Below, one piece after another: positions 16,696-24,216 of a DNA stretch of 64,000 nt. The position numbers and the translations under genes were made by a program. The DNA comes from JAPEKQ01 sp964516845 (GTDB lineage: Bacteria; Joyebacterota; Joyebacteria; Joyebacterales; Joyebacteraceae), in NCBI GenBank assembly GCA_964516845.1, contig CAZEXP010000007.1, positions 18,770 through 82,769 of the forward strand, given 5' to 3'. Each line of letters opens with the position of its first letter. The stretch's first letter is position 1. The notes under the pieces are model-generated. The model made no database searches. It worked only from the letters and a program-made list of their open reading frames with translations, and was not told where the DNA came from.

Positions 16696-17379
16696 GTGGC
16701 CACCGCTGCAAGGTCCAGGCAGGGCGGGCAGATCGCCCGCTGGCTGGACACTTTCCACACGTTCGAGGATGACGGGCTCCTTGGCGGGCGTCTGCCCACC
16801 GTCCTGCTCGATGTCGTCGCGTTCTCGACCGCCATCATCCTCGCCGGAGTCTATCGCTGGGATGCCACCGATCTCATCTGGGGGCTGTGGGCCTCAAGCC
16901 TCGTCATCGGCTACACGACGATCGTGGCGACCATCGCCGTCGGCGTCCGCGACAGCGGGCTTCCGATCGCGCTGGCTCTCCCCGGTGGTCTCGGCCTGCT
17001 CTCGTTCTTCACGATCCACTTCGGGATATTCCACCTCGCGCACGGCGCGTTCCTCGGCGGGTTCTTTCCGCCGGACGGCGTCGAGAACATGAAGCCGAGT
17101 CCGTTCAACGTGCTCCCCGTCGTCCTCGGTCTATACTGGCCGTTCGTGCTCGTGAGTCTTCTCGCGAAGCTCTCGCACATCGTCCCGAAGAAGGCGAAGC
17201 TGGCGATGGGTGATCACCTCATGAAGCCGTACGGCAACGTTGTGAAGATGCACCTGCTCATCTTCGTCTTCGCGGGTCTTCACATGGCCGGTCTGACCCG
17301 CTACGCGGTCTATCCCGTCCTGATCGCCTACTTCTTCCCATGGCGTGAGTTCTCCGCCGCGCTCAGGGGGGAGGTGTAG
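16696..17379 (+). CDS. DUF6498-type integral membrane protein
   Basis: The 227-residue protein has about five to six membrane segments and the conserved-looking blocks 'FFTIHFGIFHLAHGAFL' and 'GLYWPFVLVSLLAKLSH', which I associate with DUF6498. A histidine-rich pair (H-F-G-I-F-H) lies within a membrane segment and could bind a cofactor. Function unknown. I prefer GTG at 16696 because GGGAGG (16684-16689) is correctly spaced; GTG at 16672 is an alternative. Convergent with the small metal-binding gene. Confidence 0.65.
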   Translation: MATAARSRQGGQIARWLDTFHTFEDDGLLGGRLPTVLLDVVAFSTAIILAGVYRWDATDLIWGLWASSLVIGYTTIVATIAVGVRDSGLPIALALPGGLGLLSFFTIHFGIFHLAHGAFLGGFFPPDGVENMKPSPFNVLPVVLGLYWPFVLVSLLAKLSHIVPKKAKLAMGDHLMKPYGNVVKMHLLIFVFAGLHMAGLTRYAVYPVLIAYFFPWREFSAALRGEV

Positions 17380-17409
17380 GACGCGCCGGTCGAGTCGACC
17401 GGCGCGTCC
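17379..17409. terminator. Bidirectional hairpin between convergent genes
   Basis: GGACGCGCCGGTCGA and TCGACCGGCGCGTCC are perfect 15-base complements separated by a single G, overlapping the last base of the upstream stop. It lies between convergent genes. Confidence 0.65.
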
Positions 17410-17441
17410 CATCCGTCAACCGCTGCGTCATCACTCCACTG

Positions 17442-17669
17442 CTATCTCGCGGTCTTCAGCATGTCGATGTGCTCCTGGATACCCTGGAGCTCGAGCTCGA
17501 CCTGCTCCTTGTACATCTCGAGATGCGCGAGCTGCTCCGCCCGCGTGATGAAGTGACGACCCGAGTGACAGCAGCACTCGCTGCCGTGGTGACCGTGGCC
17601 ACCGTGCGACCCGTGCATCCCGTGGCCGCCACTCTTCCCGCTTGTTTCACAACACGACGACTCGCTCAT
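17442..17669 (-). CDS. Small Cys/His-rich putative metal-binding protein
   Basis: The 75-residue cytoplasmic protein has Cys6-Cys7, an H-G-rich stretch with His at 16, 19, 22, 25, 27 and 28, and Cys32-Cys33-Cys34-His35, followed by a helical, coiled-coil-like C-terminus. The composition suggests binding of Cu, Zn, Ni or similar soft metal. The ATG at 17669 follows AGGAGG. Its promoter contains a site nearly identical to the operator of the ArsR gene just upstream on the same strand, so it is probably induced by the same metal. It may be a chaperone, storage or scavenging protein; no family name is offered. Confidence 0.75.
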   Translation of the reverse strand: MSESSCCETSGKSGGHGMHGSHGGHGHHGSECCCHSGRHFITRAEQLAHLEMYKEQVELELQGIQEHIDMLKTAR

Positions 17670-17749
17670 TGCCAACCTCCTCTTCCGACCAATACCGTGG
17701 AACGGGTCCGTTCCTTCCAATCGCCCCGCTGGGCGAGCGAACACACTGC

Positions 17750-17778
17750 GATTAACTAGTTTAGCACATACTTAACAA
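17750..17778 (-). promoter_or_regulatory. Promoter with ArsR-type operator for the Cys/His-rich gene
   Basis: On the minus strand TTGTTA (17778-17773) and TTAATC (17755-17750) are 17 bp apart. Between and over them lies GTTTAGCACATACTTAAC (17759-17776, plus-strand reading), matching 14 of 18 positions of the site in front of the ArsR gene. Confidence 0.65.
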
Positions 17779-17837
17779 TAGGGCCAGAACATCGGGCGAC
17801 ATCGCCGCCCGTCATCCGCGCCGGAGCGCGGCGTGAT

Positions 17838-18305
17838 CTATCCCTTCGTCTTCGCTCTACCCTTCTCCGTGGCGGTGCCCTTCTTGAGCGCGGCGATATC
17901 GGACTTCACGTCTCTGAGCGCTTCCTCGAGAGCAGCCTTCCGCTCCTGGAGAGCCTCAAGTGTCACCTCGCATCCGCAGGCGCCAGGCGCGTGCGCCGCG
18001 ACGCCGTCTATCCCATGGCCGTGGCAGCTGCAGGAGCATGCGTCGACGAGCATGCTGCAGCAGCTCGTGAGTCCGTCTGCATCGAGAGAGTAGGGGACGC
18101 GGTAGCCGTCGCGCTCCTTCGTCACCAGGCCGCTCTGTCTCATCAGCTTGAGATGCTGAGAGACTGCAGCGGGGGTGACACCGAGTTCATCGGCAAGGTC
18201 GGTCACACCCATGCTCCCGCGCCGCCGGAGCAGCTCGATGATGTGGAGCCGCGCGGTTGCGCCCAGGACACGGAACATCTCCGATGGATCGTGCTTCTGA
18301 GGCAT
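17838..18305 (-). CDS. ArsR/SmtB-family metal-responsive repressor with Cys-rich C-terminus
   Basis: The 155-residue protein has an ArsR winged helix (residues about 8-75; recognition helix 'TPAAVSQHLKLMRQSGLV') followed by Cys82-Cys83, Cys90, Cys92, Cys94, His95, His97, His105, Cys110 and Cys112, then a basic helical tail. The number of thiols suggests sensing of a soft metal (Cu(I), Cd, Zn, As or Hg) rather than only redox. Its own promoter carries an 18-bp near-palindrome at the -10/start region, so it should autorepress; the same site precedes the downstream Cys/His-rich gene. No cognate exporter is next to it. Confidence 0.9.
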   Translation of the reverse strand: MPQKHDPSEMFRVLGATARLHIIELLRRRGSMGVTDLADELGVTPAAVSQHLKLMRQSGLVTKERDGYRVPYSLDADGLTSCCSMLVDACSCSCHGHGIDGVAAHAPGACGCEVTLEALQERKAALEEALRDVKSDIAALKKGTATEKGRAKTKG

Positions 18306-18327
18306 GGACCTACCCTTCCGGCAAGTG

Positions 18328-18371
18328 ATTTAGCATATGCTTAATGTAATCCGCGGGCTGCGGCCGGTCAA
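18328..18371 (-). promoter_or_regulatory. Promoter and operator of the ArsR gene
   Basis: On the minus strand TTGACC (18371-18366) and TACATT (18348-18343) are 17 bp apart. The near-palindrome ATTTAGCATATGCTTAAT (18328-18345, plus-strand reading) overlaps the -10 and the start site, the normal position for a repressor site. Confidence 0.8.
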
Positions 18372-18425
18372 GAGGCTTTCGTGGGATTTGCGGTGCAGTG
18401 GACCGGCATCCAGTGCGCAAACAGA

Positions 18426-18462
18426 ATCGCCCGGTGACGGTTGTCACCGGGCGATTGTTGTA
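18426..18462. terminator. Intrinsic terminator between PEP-CTERM and ArsR genes
   Basis: ATCGCCCGGTGAC (18426-18438) and GTCACCGGGCGAT (18443-18455) form a perfect 13-bp stem with a GGTT loop. On the minus strand it lies just after the PEP-CTERM stop and is followed by TCTGTTTG. Confidence 0.8.
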
Positions 18463-18480
18463 TCTCTGTGTACTCGGTCG

Positions 18481-19152
18481 CTAGCCGCGCATGCGGCGAC
18501 GCGCGACTCCCATCAGACCGATCAGACCGGAGCCGAAGAGCAGTATCGTGGTCGGCTCAGGAACGGGTGGTGTGTCGTGCGTGTCGGGAACCAGGAGATG
18601 GCCCTCGTAGGAACCGTCAGCCGCGGCGGCCTCAGGATCCCAGTCCGGCATTCCAAAGCCCGAGTTATACGCGGTGTTGACGCCGTAGCCGCCGGCGTTC
18701 CCGTTCTTGGAATAGAAGTCACCCCAGACCGGCGCCCGGGTGGTGTAGAGCTCGAAGCGCGAGGCAAGACCCCAGGCCTCTCCGAACTTGATCCCGTAGA
18801 TGTTGCCGGGCATGTTCGGGTTGCCTGAATGCACTGCGTGCGTTCCGACGCAGAGGCTCGTGTAGTCTCCAAACGCATCGAGGATGTCGTTGTCGGTGAA
18901 TGTGTTCGACACCTCGAGAATGAAGTGGCTCGTCTGCCCCTCCGGGTGTGAGAGGTCGTAGACGTAGTGCCACGCGCTCATCCCCGTATCATAGGTCACA
19001 TTCCACTCAAGCGTCGTTCCGCCCATACCCCAATTGCCGGTCGCGATAATCCCCAGGTCGGAGCTGTTCAGTATCCCGACATAGGCACCTGCAGCAGGCG
19101 CGAGCAGCAACATCAAGACAAGTGCGGTGAAGCTCGTTGCGCGAATGAACAT
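18481..19152 (-). CDS. PEP-CTERM sorting-domain protein
   Basis: The 223-residue protein has a signal peptide (residues 1-23), a beta-rich body, and a textbook PEP-CTERM tail: P-V-P-E-P-T-T, a hydrophobic segment, then A-R-R-R-M-R-G. Such proteins are processed by an exosortase (EpsH) and usually end up in exopolysaccharide or on the surface. No exosortase is in this window. The ATG at 19152 follows GGGGAGG. A minus-strand promoter TTGACA (19230-19225) and AGAATT (19207-19202), spacing 17, is upstream. Confidence 0.88.
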   Translation of the reverse strand: MFIRATSFTALVLMLLLAPAAGAYVGILNSSDLGIIATGNWGMGGTTLEWNVTYDTGMSAWHYVYDLSHPEGQTSHFILEVSNTFTDNDILDAFGDYTSLCVGTHAVHSGNPNMPGNIYGIKFGEAWGLASRFELYTTRAPVWGDFYSKNGNAGGYGVNTAYNSGFGMPDWDPEAAAADGSYEGHLLVPDTHDTPPVPEPTTILLFGSGLIGLMGVARRRMRG

Positions 19153-19201
19153 GGCTTCCTCCCCGAATATGATTACCCCAAAACGTTCTCCTTTAACTCT
19201 T

Positions 19202-19230
19202 AATTCTGGCACATTTACCCAGTTTGTCAA
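19202..19230 (-). promoter_or_regulatory. Promoter of the PEP-CTERM gene
   Basis: On the minus strand TTGACA (19230-19225) and AGAATT (19207-19202) with a 17-bp spacer, about 50 nt upstream of the start codon. Confidence 0.6.
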
Positions 19231-19281
19231 GAGGCAGCTTCGTGAGTCGCGGGGGCGCGGGCATGGTGCCCGGGAGGTCAT

Positions 19282-19377
19282 CGCAATGTCCGCACGTTGG
19301 TCATTTGTGAGATCGACCCCGGTTCGCACCTGGTCATGTGGGACGGCCGCAACGAACACGGTAGGGAGCTGGCATAG
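19282..19377 (+). pseudogene. Remnant of a FlgD-Ig C-terminal domain
   Basis: Frame +1 reads H-R-N-V-R-T-L-V-I-C-E-I-D-P-G-S-H, then L-V-M-W-D-G-R-N-E-H-G-R-E-L-A and a stop. This is the last beta-hairpin of the FlgD Ig-like sorting domain ('V-R-T-L...P-G-x-H...W-D-G-R-N') without the usual S-G-V-Y-F-Y-R-L ending. No start codon, body or RBS precedes it, so a secreted-protein gene has decayed or been deleted here. It lies in the 364-bp gap between the PEP-CTERM and aldo/keto reductase genes. Confidence 0.65.
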
Positions 19378-19430
19378 GGAGCGGTCCCGCGCTCTCGGAG
19401 CGCTCTGATGCCTATTCCGATTCGAGTCGT

Positions 19431-19460
19431 CCGTCTGCTATCGTAGGCGGACGGCTCTTC
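19431..19460 (+). terminator. Terminator-like hairpin downstream of the FlgD remnant
   Basis: CCGTCTGC (19431-19438) pairs with GCGGACGG (19447-19454, one G-U pair), followed by CTCTTC. It may be the surviving terminator of the lost gene. Confidence 0.45.
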
Positions 19461-19516
19461 ATCCGACCGTGTTCGGCTCCGCGCGAGCTTCCGCTGCCAG
19501 CGAAAGGACCAACCTC

Positions 19517-20710
19517 ATGCTCACCCGACGAATGCCGAGCACCGGCGACGATCTCTCGATCCTCGGATTCGGATGCATGAGGCTGCCCGGGAAGCGCCAG
19601 CAGATCGACGAGCCTCGCGCGATGGCGATGATCCGTGGAGCCATTGACAGAGGAGTCACCTACATCGACACGGCGGTGCCGTATCACGGAGGGCAGAGCG
19701 AGCCTTTCGTGGGACGCATGCTTCAGGGCGGATACCGCGAGCGAGTGAAACTCGCCACGAAGCTTCCGCCCTGGAAGGTCGAGACACTCGAGGACATGGA
19801 CCGCATCCTTGGGGAACAGCTCGAGAAGCTGCAGACGGACCACATCGACTACTACCTCGTTCACTCGCTGAACGCGAAGACCTGGGAGAAGATGCTCGGT
19901 CTCGGCGTGACCGACTTCCTTGATGGTGCGCTCGCGGATGGCCGCATCATCAACGCCGGGTTCTCATTCCACGGGAAGCTCGAGGGTTTCAAGACGATCG
20001 TCGACGGCTACGGCTGGAAGTTCTGCCAGATCCAGTACAACATCATCGATACCCACAGCCAGGCGGGAACCGAGGGGCTGATGTATGCGGCGGAGAGGGG
20101 TCTCGGGATCATCGTGATGGAGCCACTGCGCGGAGGTGGGCTCACGGGGCGCGTACCGCCATCGGTTCAGACGATCTGGGACAGCGGACAGACGCGGCGC
20201 TCGGCCGCCGAGTGGGCTCTCCGCTGGGTCTGGAACCATCCCCAGGTCCATCTTGTCCTCTCGGGCATGAGCACCGAGGAGCAGGTCGACGAGAATATCC
20301 GCATCGCGGGCGAGGCGCTCCCGGAGTCGCTCACGGGTGAGGAGCTCGCCATCATCGAGCGTGCGAAGACCGCGTATGTCGAGCTCGAGCGTGTCGGATG
20401 CACCGCGTGCGGCTACTGCATGCCCTGTCCCGCGGGCGTCGACATTCCGGGCTGTTTCGCCGTGCTCAACGACCTCGGTCGTTTCGGGAACAAGCGGCAG
20501 ACGAGGATGGTCTACGCCTTCCGCGTCGGCGGAGCGCTCTCGGGCAAGACCGCGTTCGCGTCGCTCTGCACCAACTGCGGGAAGTGCGTGAAGGCGTGTC
20601 CGCAGGGGCTGGATGTGCCGATGCACCTCCGCGAAGTCCGGCGGGAGCTGGAGACGTTCCTGACGAAACCGCTGGCCTGGATGATCAGGCGGCGACTTGG
20701 GAGCAGCTAG
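19517..20710 (+). CDS. Aldo/keto reductase with C-terminal [4Fe-4S] motifs
   Basis: The 397-residue protein has an AKR TIM barrel (residues about 1-280: 'ILGFGCMRLPG', 'YIDTAVPYHGGQSE', 'LATKLPPWK', 'YYLVHSL') and a ferredoxin-like tail. The first Cys set is Cys295, 298, 301 and 305 (C-T-A-C-G-Y-C-M-P-C), the second Cys351, 354, 357 and 361 (C-T-N-C-G-K-C-V-K-A-C). This fusion is typical of anaerobes and suggests electron transfer between an iron-sulfur partner and a carbonyl substrate. Start ATG 19517 has AAAGGA upstream. Its last 26 bases overlap the 3' end of the convergent nitronate-monooxygenase-like gene. Confidence 0.88.
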   Translation: MLTRRMPSTGDDLSILGFGCMRLPGKRQQIDEPRAMAMIRGAIDRGVTYIDTAVPYHGGQSEPFVGRMLQGGYRERVKLATKLPPWKVETLEDMDRILGEQLEKLQTDHIDYYLVHSLNAKTWEKMLGLGVTDFLDGALADGRIINAGFSFHGKLEGFKTIVDGYGWKFCQIQYNIIDTHSQAGTEGLMYAAERGLGIIVMEPLRGGGLTGRVPPSVQTIWDSGQTRRSAAEWALRWVWNHPQVHLVLSGMSTEEQVDENIRIAGEALPESLTGEELAIIERAKTAYVELERVGCTACGYCMPCPAGVDIPGCFAVLNDLGRFGNKRQTRMVYAFRVGGALSGKTAFASLCTNCGKCVKACPQGLDVPMHLREVRRELETFLTKPLAWMIRRRLGSS

Positions 20711-21794
20711 TTCCGGCCCGCGTATGCGCGTATTCGGCTTCGATCCGTCCCATGAGCTTCTGCACTGAGACGATCTCGTTCACGCGATACGCATTCGCGC
20801 CCGCGAATGCGAAGCCCTCGTGGAAGCGTCCCTCCTTCGCGCTCATCAGAGCGTGAGCAATGCAGTAGGGAGCCTTCCTGACGTCGCAGGTTCTCAGACA
20901 TCTCCAAAGACACTCGTAAGGTCTTCGTGCTCCCGCGGCAACGTCCTTGAGGAAGCGATTCGCGATGGCTCTGCCCGGCAGCCCGACCGGGCTGTCGATG
21001 ATCGAGAGGTCGTCGCGGCAGCAGTCGACATACGCCTGTTTGAACCGGTCGTGTGCGTCGCACTCGTGCGTCCCGACGAACCGCGTTCCCATCTTGACTC
21101 CGGCCACACCCATCTGAAGGAACCGTCGAATGTCCTGCCCGGTGAAGACGCCTCCGGCAGCGATGACGGGGACCGCGCGGTGGAATCGTTCCTCGAACCT
21201 GCGCACGACCCTGAGCACAGCCGGCACAAGGTTCTCCAGCGCGAACGCCGGACTCGCGATTTGCTCCCTCGTGAACCCTTGATGACCTCCGGACCTCGGC
21301 CCCTCGATAACGATTGCGTCCGGCAGGCGTCCGTACCTGTCACCCCAGTAGCGGAATATGAGAGCCGCAGCCTTCGGCGAGGAGACCTTCGGGATGATCT
21401 TTGTTCGATAGGACCGTAGTCTCTCAAGCGACAGACCGTGGGGTGCTCTAAGGGGGAGACCCGCGCTCAGGAAGAGAGCGTCGACGCCCTCTTCAAGAGC
21501 TGTCGTGACAAGGTCATCGCAATCAGAGAGTGCGAGCATGATGTTGACTCCAATTGGCCCGTCGGTCATCGCGCGAGCATCACGGATCTCGCGTATGAGA
21601 GCTCGACGGTTGGCCTCTCTCATGTTCGACTTGAAGTCCGGCTCGACGTGCCCGATGCCGGCCGTGGCGATGACGCCTATGCCTCCGGCATCTGCCACCG
21701 CCGAGGCGAGCCCGGAGAGCGAGATGCCGACGCCCATTCCTCCCTGAACGATCGGGAGTGTGGCCACGAGGTCACCGATGCGAAGACACGGCAT
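20685..21794 (-). CDS. Nitronate monooxygenase family FMN protein
   Basis: The 369-residue protein has the 2-nitropropane dioxygenase/NMO blocks: 'PIVQGGMGVGIS' at the N-terminus, 'GPIGVNIM', 'EGPRSGGHQG' (FMN phosphate region) and 'VIAAGGVFTGQDI' followed by 'GVAGVKMGTRFVGTHE'. It should be an FMN-dependent TIM-barrel enzyme acting on nitronates or, as in FabK-like relatives, enoyl-ACP. The C-terminus has extra cysteines (C-L-W-R-C-L-R-T-C), possibly binding a metal cluster. The ATG at 21794 has GGAGG about 10 nt away. It is divergent from a TetR regulator across two operators. Confidence 0.85.
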   Translation of the reverse strand: MPCLRIGDLVATLPIVQGGMGVGISLSGLASAVADAGGIGVIATAGIGHVEPDFKSNMREANRRALIREIRDARAMTDGPIGVNIMLALSDCDDLVTTALEEGVDALFLSAGLPLRAPHGLSLERLRSYRTKIIPKVSSPKAAALIFRYWGDRYGRLPDAIVIEGPRSGGHQGFTREQIASPAFALENLVPAVLRVVRRFEERFHRAVPVIAAGGVFTGQDIRRFLQMGVAGVKMGTRFVGTHECDAHDRFKQAYVDCCRDDLSIIDSPVGLPGRAIANRFLKDVAAGARRPYECLWRCLRTCDVRKAPYCIAHALMSAKEGRFHEGFAFAGANAYRVNEIVSVQKLMGRIEAEYAHTRAGTSCSQVAA

Positions 21795-21889
21795 GCGGAG
21801 ACGTCCTCCGCGGGGATTGGGAGCTGGTCGTGGGAGCAAGGTTCCTACCTCCTGATGCGTGCGGTGAGGGGGGCCGTATCTGGCTTTCA

Positions 21890-21935
21890 ATGTTGACGCT
21901 GTTAACATATCATGCCATGTTGACACTGTCAACAT
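21890..21935. promoter_or_regulatory. Two TetR-type 19-bp operators in a divergent promoter region
   Basis: ATGTTGACGCTGTTAACAT (21890-21908) and ATGTTGACACTGTCAACAT (21917-21935, perfect palindrome) are spaced 27 bp centre to centre. The second holds the -35 TTGACA on both strands. The repeat is unique to this gap, so it is the likely site of the adjacent TetR protein. Confidence 0.85.
21904..21932 (-). promoter_or_regulatory. Promoter of the NMO-like gene
   Basis: On the minus strand TTGACA (21932-21927) and TATGTT (21909-21904) with a 17-bp spacer. Both hexamers lie within the two operators, so a bound repressor would block it. Confidence 0.75.
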
Positions 21936-21989
21936 ATTCATGGCAGAATCAGCACGGTCACCCACAGAATCGCACATCAGGAGGTGGTC

Positions 21990-22709
21990 ATGGCAGCTGA
22001 CACGTACCATCACGGAAATCTGAGGGCGACCCTCATCTCGGTGGCGGCGGAGCTGGTTTCCGACGCCGGCGTGGAGAGCGTGACCATGCGCTCCCTGAGT
22101 CGGGTCGCAGGGGTCTCGCGGGCGGCGCCGTACCGTCACTTCGCGGACAAGCGGGAGCTGCTGGCGGCGGTTGCGGAGGTGGGGTTCCTGGAGTTGGATC
22201 GGCGACTCAGTGAGGTCGAGGGTCGTGCAGCACCGGGAAGCAACGAGTCCGTTGACCGTCGCGCTGCGTTGGCGGAACTGATGCGTGTGTATGTCGGGTT
22301 CGCGTTGGACCGTCCGGGGCATTATCGGCTGATGTTCAGCCCGGACGTTGTTCGGCCGCCACGGTCCGTTTCACTCCAGGAGGCGGCCGCACGCGCGTTC
22401 GAGCGGAGCCTTGGTGCGATCCGTCTGGGGCAGCAGTGTCAGGAGCTGCGAGACGGAGACCCGGCCGCCCTCGCGAGCATCGTATGGTCTGCCGTGCACG
22501 GTCTTTCCGTGTTGCTGCTCGACGGACAGGTTCGCATGTTCGCCGACGGGTCGGGAGGTCACGCGCTTCTCGCTCGCGATGACGAGGAGCAGGGGCAGGA
22601 CGTGGAGTCGTTCATCGAGCTGACGATCGACGTTGTTCTCGACGGGCTCGGCCCCTCACGGAAGAGAGCTACGGTAGCTGGCGGTCCTCATCGGCCTGCA
22701 TGCGATTGA
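21990..22709 (+). CDS. TetR/AcrR-family repressor
   Basis: The 239-residue protein has the TetR N-terminal helix-turn-helix ('HHGNLRATLISVAAELVSDAG', 'SVTMRSLSRVAGVSRAAPYRHFADKRELL') and a ligand-binding domain resembling TetR_C_33/WHG types ('FALDRPGHYRLMFSP'). It probably represses itself and the divergent NMO-like gene through the two adjacent operators. ATG 21990 follows AGGAGG by five bases. Its 3' end overlaps the convergent MATE gene by 41 bp. The inducer is unknown. Confidence 0.9.
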   Translation: MAADTYHHGNLRATLISVAAELVSDAGVESVTMRSLSRVAGVSRAAPYRHFADKRELLAAVAEVGFLELDRRLSEVEGRAAPGSNESVDRRAALAELMRVYVGFALDRPGHYRLMFSPDVVRPPRSVSLQEAAARAFERSLGAIRLGQQCQELRDGDPAALASIVWSAVHGLSVLLLDGQVRMFADGSGGHALLARDDEEQGQDVESFIELTIDVVLDGLGPSRKRATVAGGPHRPACD

Positions 22710-24081
22710 GATACCGGACCTCAGCGACGAGGAGGAGTGTGGCGACCGCGGCCGCCAGCAGGTCGGAGATCGGGAAGGCGATGGAGATGCCCATGATCCC
22801 GTGGTACTTGCCGAGCACGAGGACGAGCGGTATGAGGATGAGAATCTGTCGCGAGAGCGACAGGATGAATGCCGACATCGCGCGTCCGTGAGCCTGCAGG
22901 AGCGAGGCCCCCATCAGCTGGAACGCGATGAGCGGGAAGACGGCGATGACGATTCGCATCATCGGGACCGCGATCGCGATGAGCTCCGGGTCGTCGGTGA
23001 ACATGCGCATCAGCGGTGTTGCGAACACCATCAGCACGATGAACGCTCCCAGACCGAACGCGGTCGAACGAATGGTCGAGATCCGGAGCGCCTCCTTCGC
23101 CTTCGAATACCGCTTCGCACCGTAGTTGAATCCCGCCACAGGCTGGAGCGCCTGCGCGAATCCCATCATCGGCATGAAGCAGAAGTGGACGAGCCGCTGG
23201 ATGGCGCCGTACGACGCGACTGCGATATCGCCGCCGTACGCCCCGAGGCTCCGGTTGAGGATGATGACTACCACGCTGCCCGACACCATTCTGACGAACG
23301 ACGAGACTCCGATGGCGAGCGTCTCGCGGACGATGCCGAGGTCGAGAGGGAGAGCCCTCCATCTCAGTTGGAGGCTGCTGAAGCCTCTCGTGAAGTAGAT
23401 GAGCACGAACACGGTCGCGCACCCCATCGCGATGACCGTCGCGAGCGCGGCGCCCTTCACACCCATGTGCAGTCCGAAGATGAAGATGGGATCGAGCACG
23501 ATGTTGATCCCGGCGCTGACGAGCATCGTCGTCATCGCGACACGCGCCCGGCCCTCGGAACGGATGATGTTGTTGTTCGCCATGATGAAGGCGCGGAACG
23601 GCGTGCCCCACAGAATGATGAGCAGATACTCTCGCGAGTACGGCATCAGGTTCTCCGTGGCGCCGAAGAGCCTGAGCATCTGCTCCGACAGCGGGAACGC
23701 GAACAGCATGATGACGGCGGAGATTCCGAGGGCGAGCGACGCCACGTTGCCAAGCGTTCGCTCCGCCCGTTCGGGGTCGCCGGCTCCGAGCGATCGCGAT
23801 ATGATCGACGCGCCGCCCATCCCGATCATGTGCCCGATGGCCATGACGGCGAGCTGGATGGGGAAGACGATGGCGATGCCGCCGATACCCAGCGGGCCGA
23901 CGCCCCGGCCGACGTAGATCGCGTCAACGAGACCGTAGGTCGCCATGACGAGCATGCCGACGGTCGCCGGGATCGAGAGTCGCCAGAGGAGGCGGCCGAT
24001 GTTCTCATCGGCAAGGATGTGATCATTTGGTGGTGGCAGAGCGGGGCTCCCGGGTGACGTCGCTGGTGGCAGCGCCGTCAC
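22669..24081 (-). CDS. MATE-family multidrug/Na+ antiporter
   Basis: The 470-residue protein has twelve hydrophobic segments in two similar halves (internal repeats around 'LSIPATVGMLVMATYGLVDAIYVGRGVGPLG' and 'LAIGVSSFVRMVSGS'), as expected for MatE proteins of the NorM/DinF clan. It exports cationic drugs or metabolites using a Na+ or H+ gradient. It starts with GTG at 24081; a minus-strand TTGCAT (24146-24141) and TAACTT (24123-24118) with 17-bp spacing is a possible promoter. It converges on and overlaps the TetR gene, so it is not cotranscribed with it. Confidence 0.9.
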   Translation of the reverse strand: MTALPPATSPGSPALPPPNDHILADENIGRLLWRLSIPATVGMLVMATYGLVDAIYVGRGVGPLGIGGIAIVFPIQLAVMAIGHMIGMGGASIISRSLGAGDPERAERTLGNVASLALGISAVIMLFAFPLSEQMLRLFGATENLMPYSREYLLIILWGTPFRAFIMANNNIIRSEGRARVAMTTMLVSAGINIVLDPIFIFGLHMGVKGAALATVIAMGCATVFVLIYFTRGFSSLQLRWRALPLDLGIVRETLAIGVSSFVRMVSGSVVVIILNRSLGAYGGDIAVASYGAIQRLVHFCFMPMMGFAQALQPVAGFNYGAKRYSKAKEALRISTIRSTAFGLGAFIVLMVFATPLMRMFTDDPELIAIAVPMMRIVIAVFPLIAFQLMGASLLQAHGRAMSAFILSLSRQILILIPLVLVLGKYHGIMGISIAFPISDLLAAAVATLLLVAEVRYLNRMQADEDRQLP

Positions 24082-24216
24082 TCGTGCACAGGCTGCCGAA
24101 GCTGTCCATTGACAAGCAAGTTAGCCTACCCGCGGAACCAATGCAACGCCGGTGTAGGTGGGCGGGGTCAAACCCTGCGTATATGGAAAGCCCCCTCCCA
24201 TATCGAGGAGTCAATC

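Noticed and set aside
22801..24057. Plus-strand open frame of 418 codons opposite the MATE gene
   Set aside because: Composition (Arg, Asp, Glu, His repeats) is that of an antisense shadow; the opposite strand encodes twelve membrane helices.
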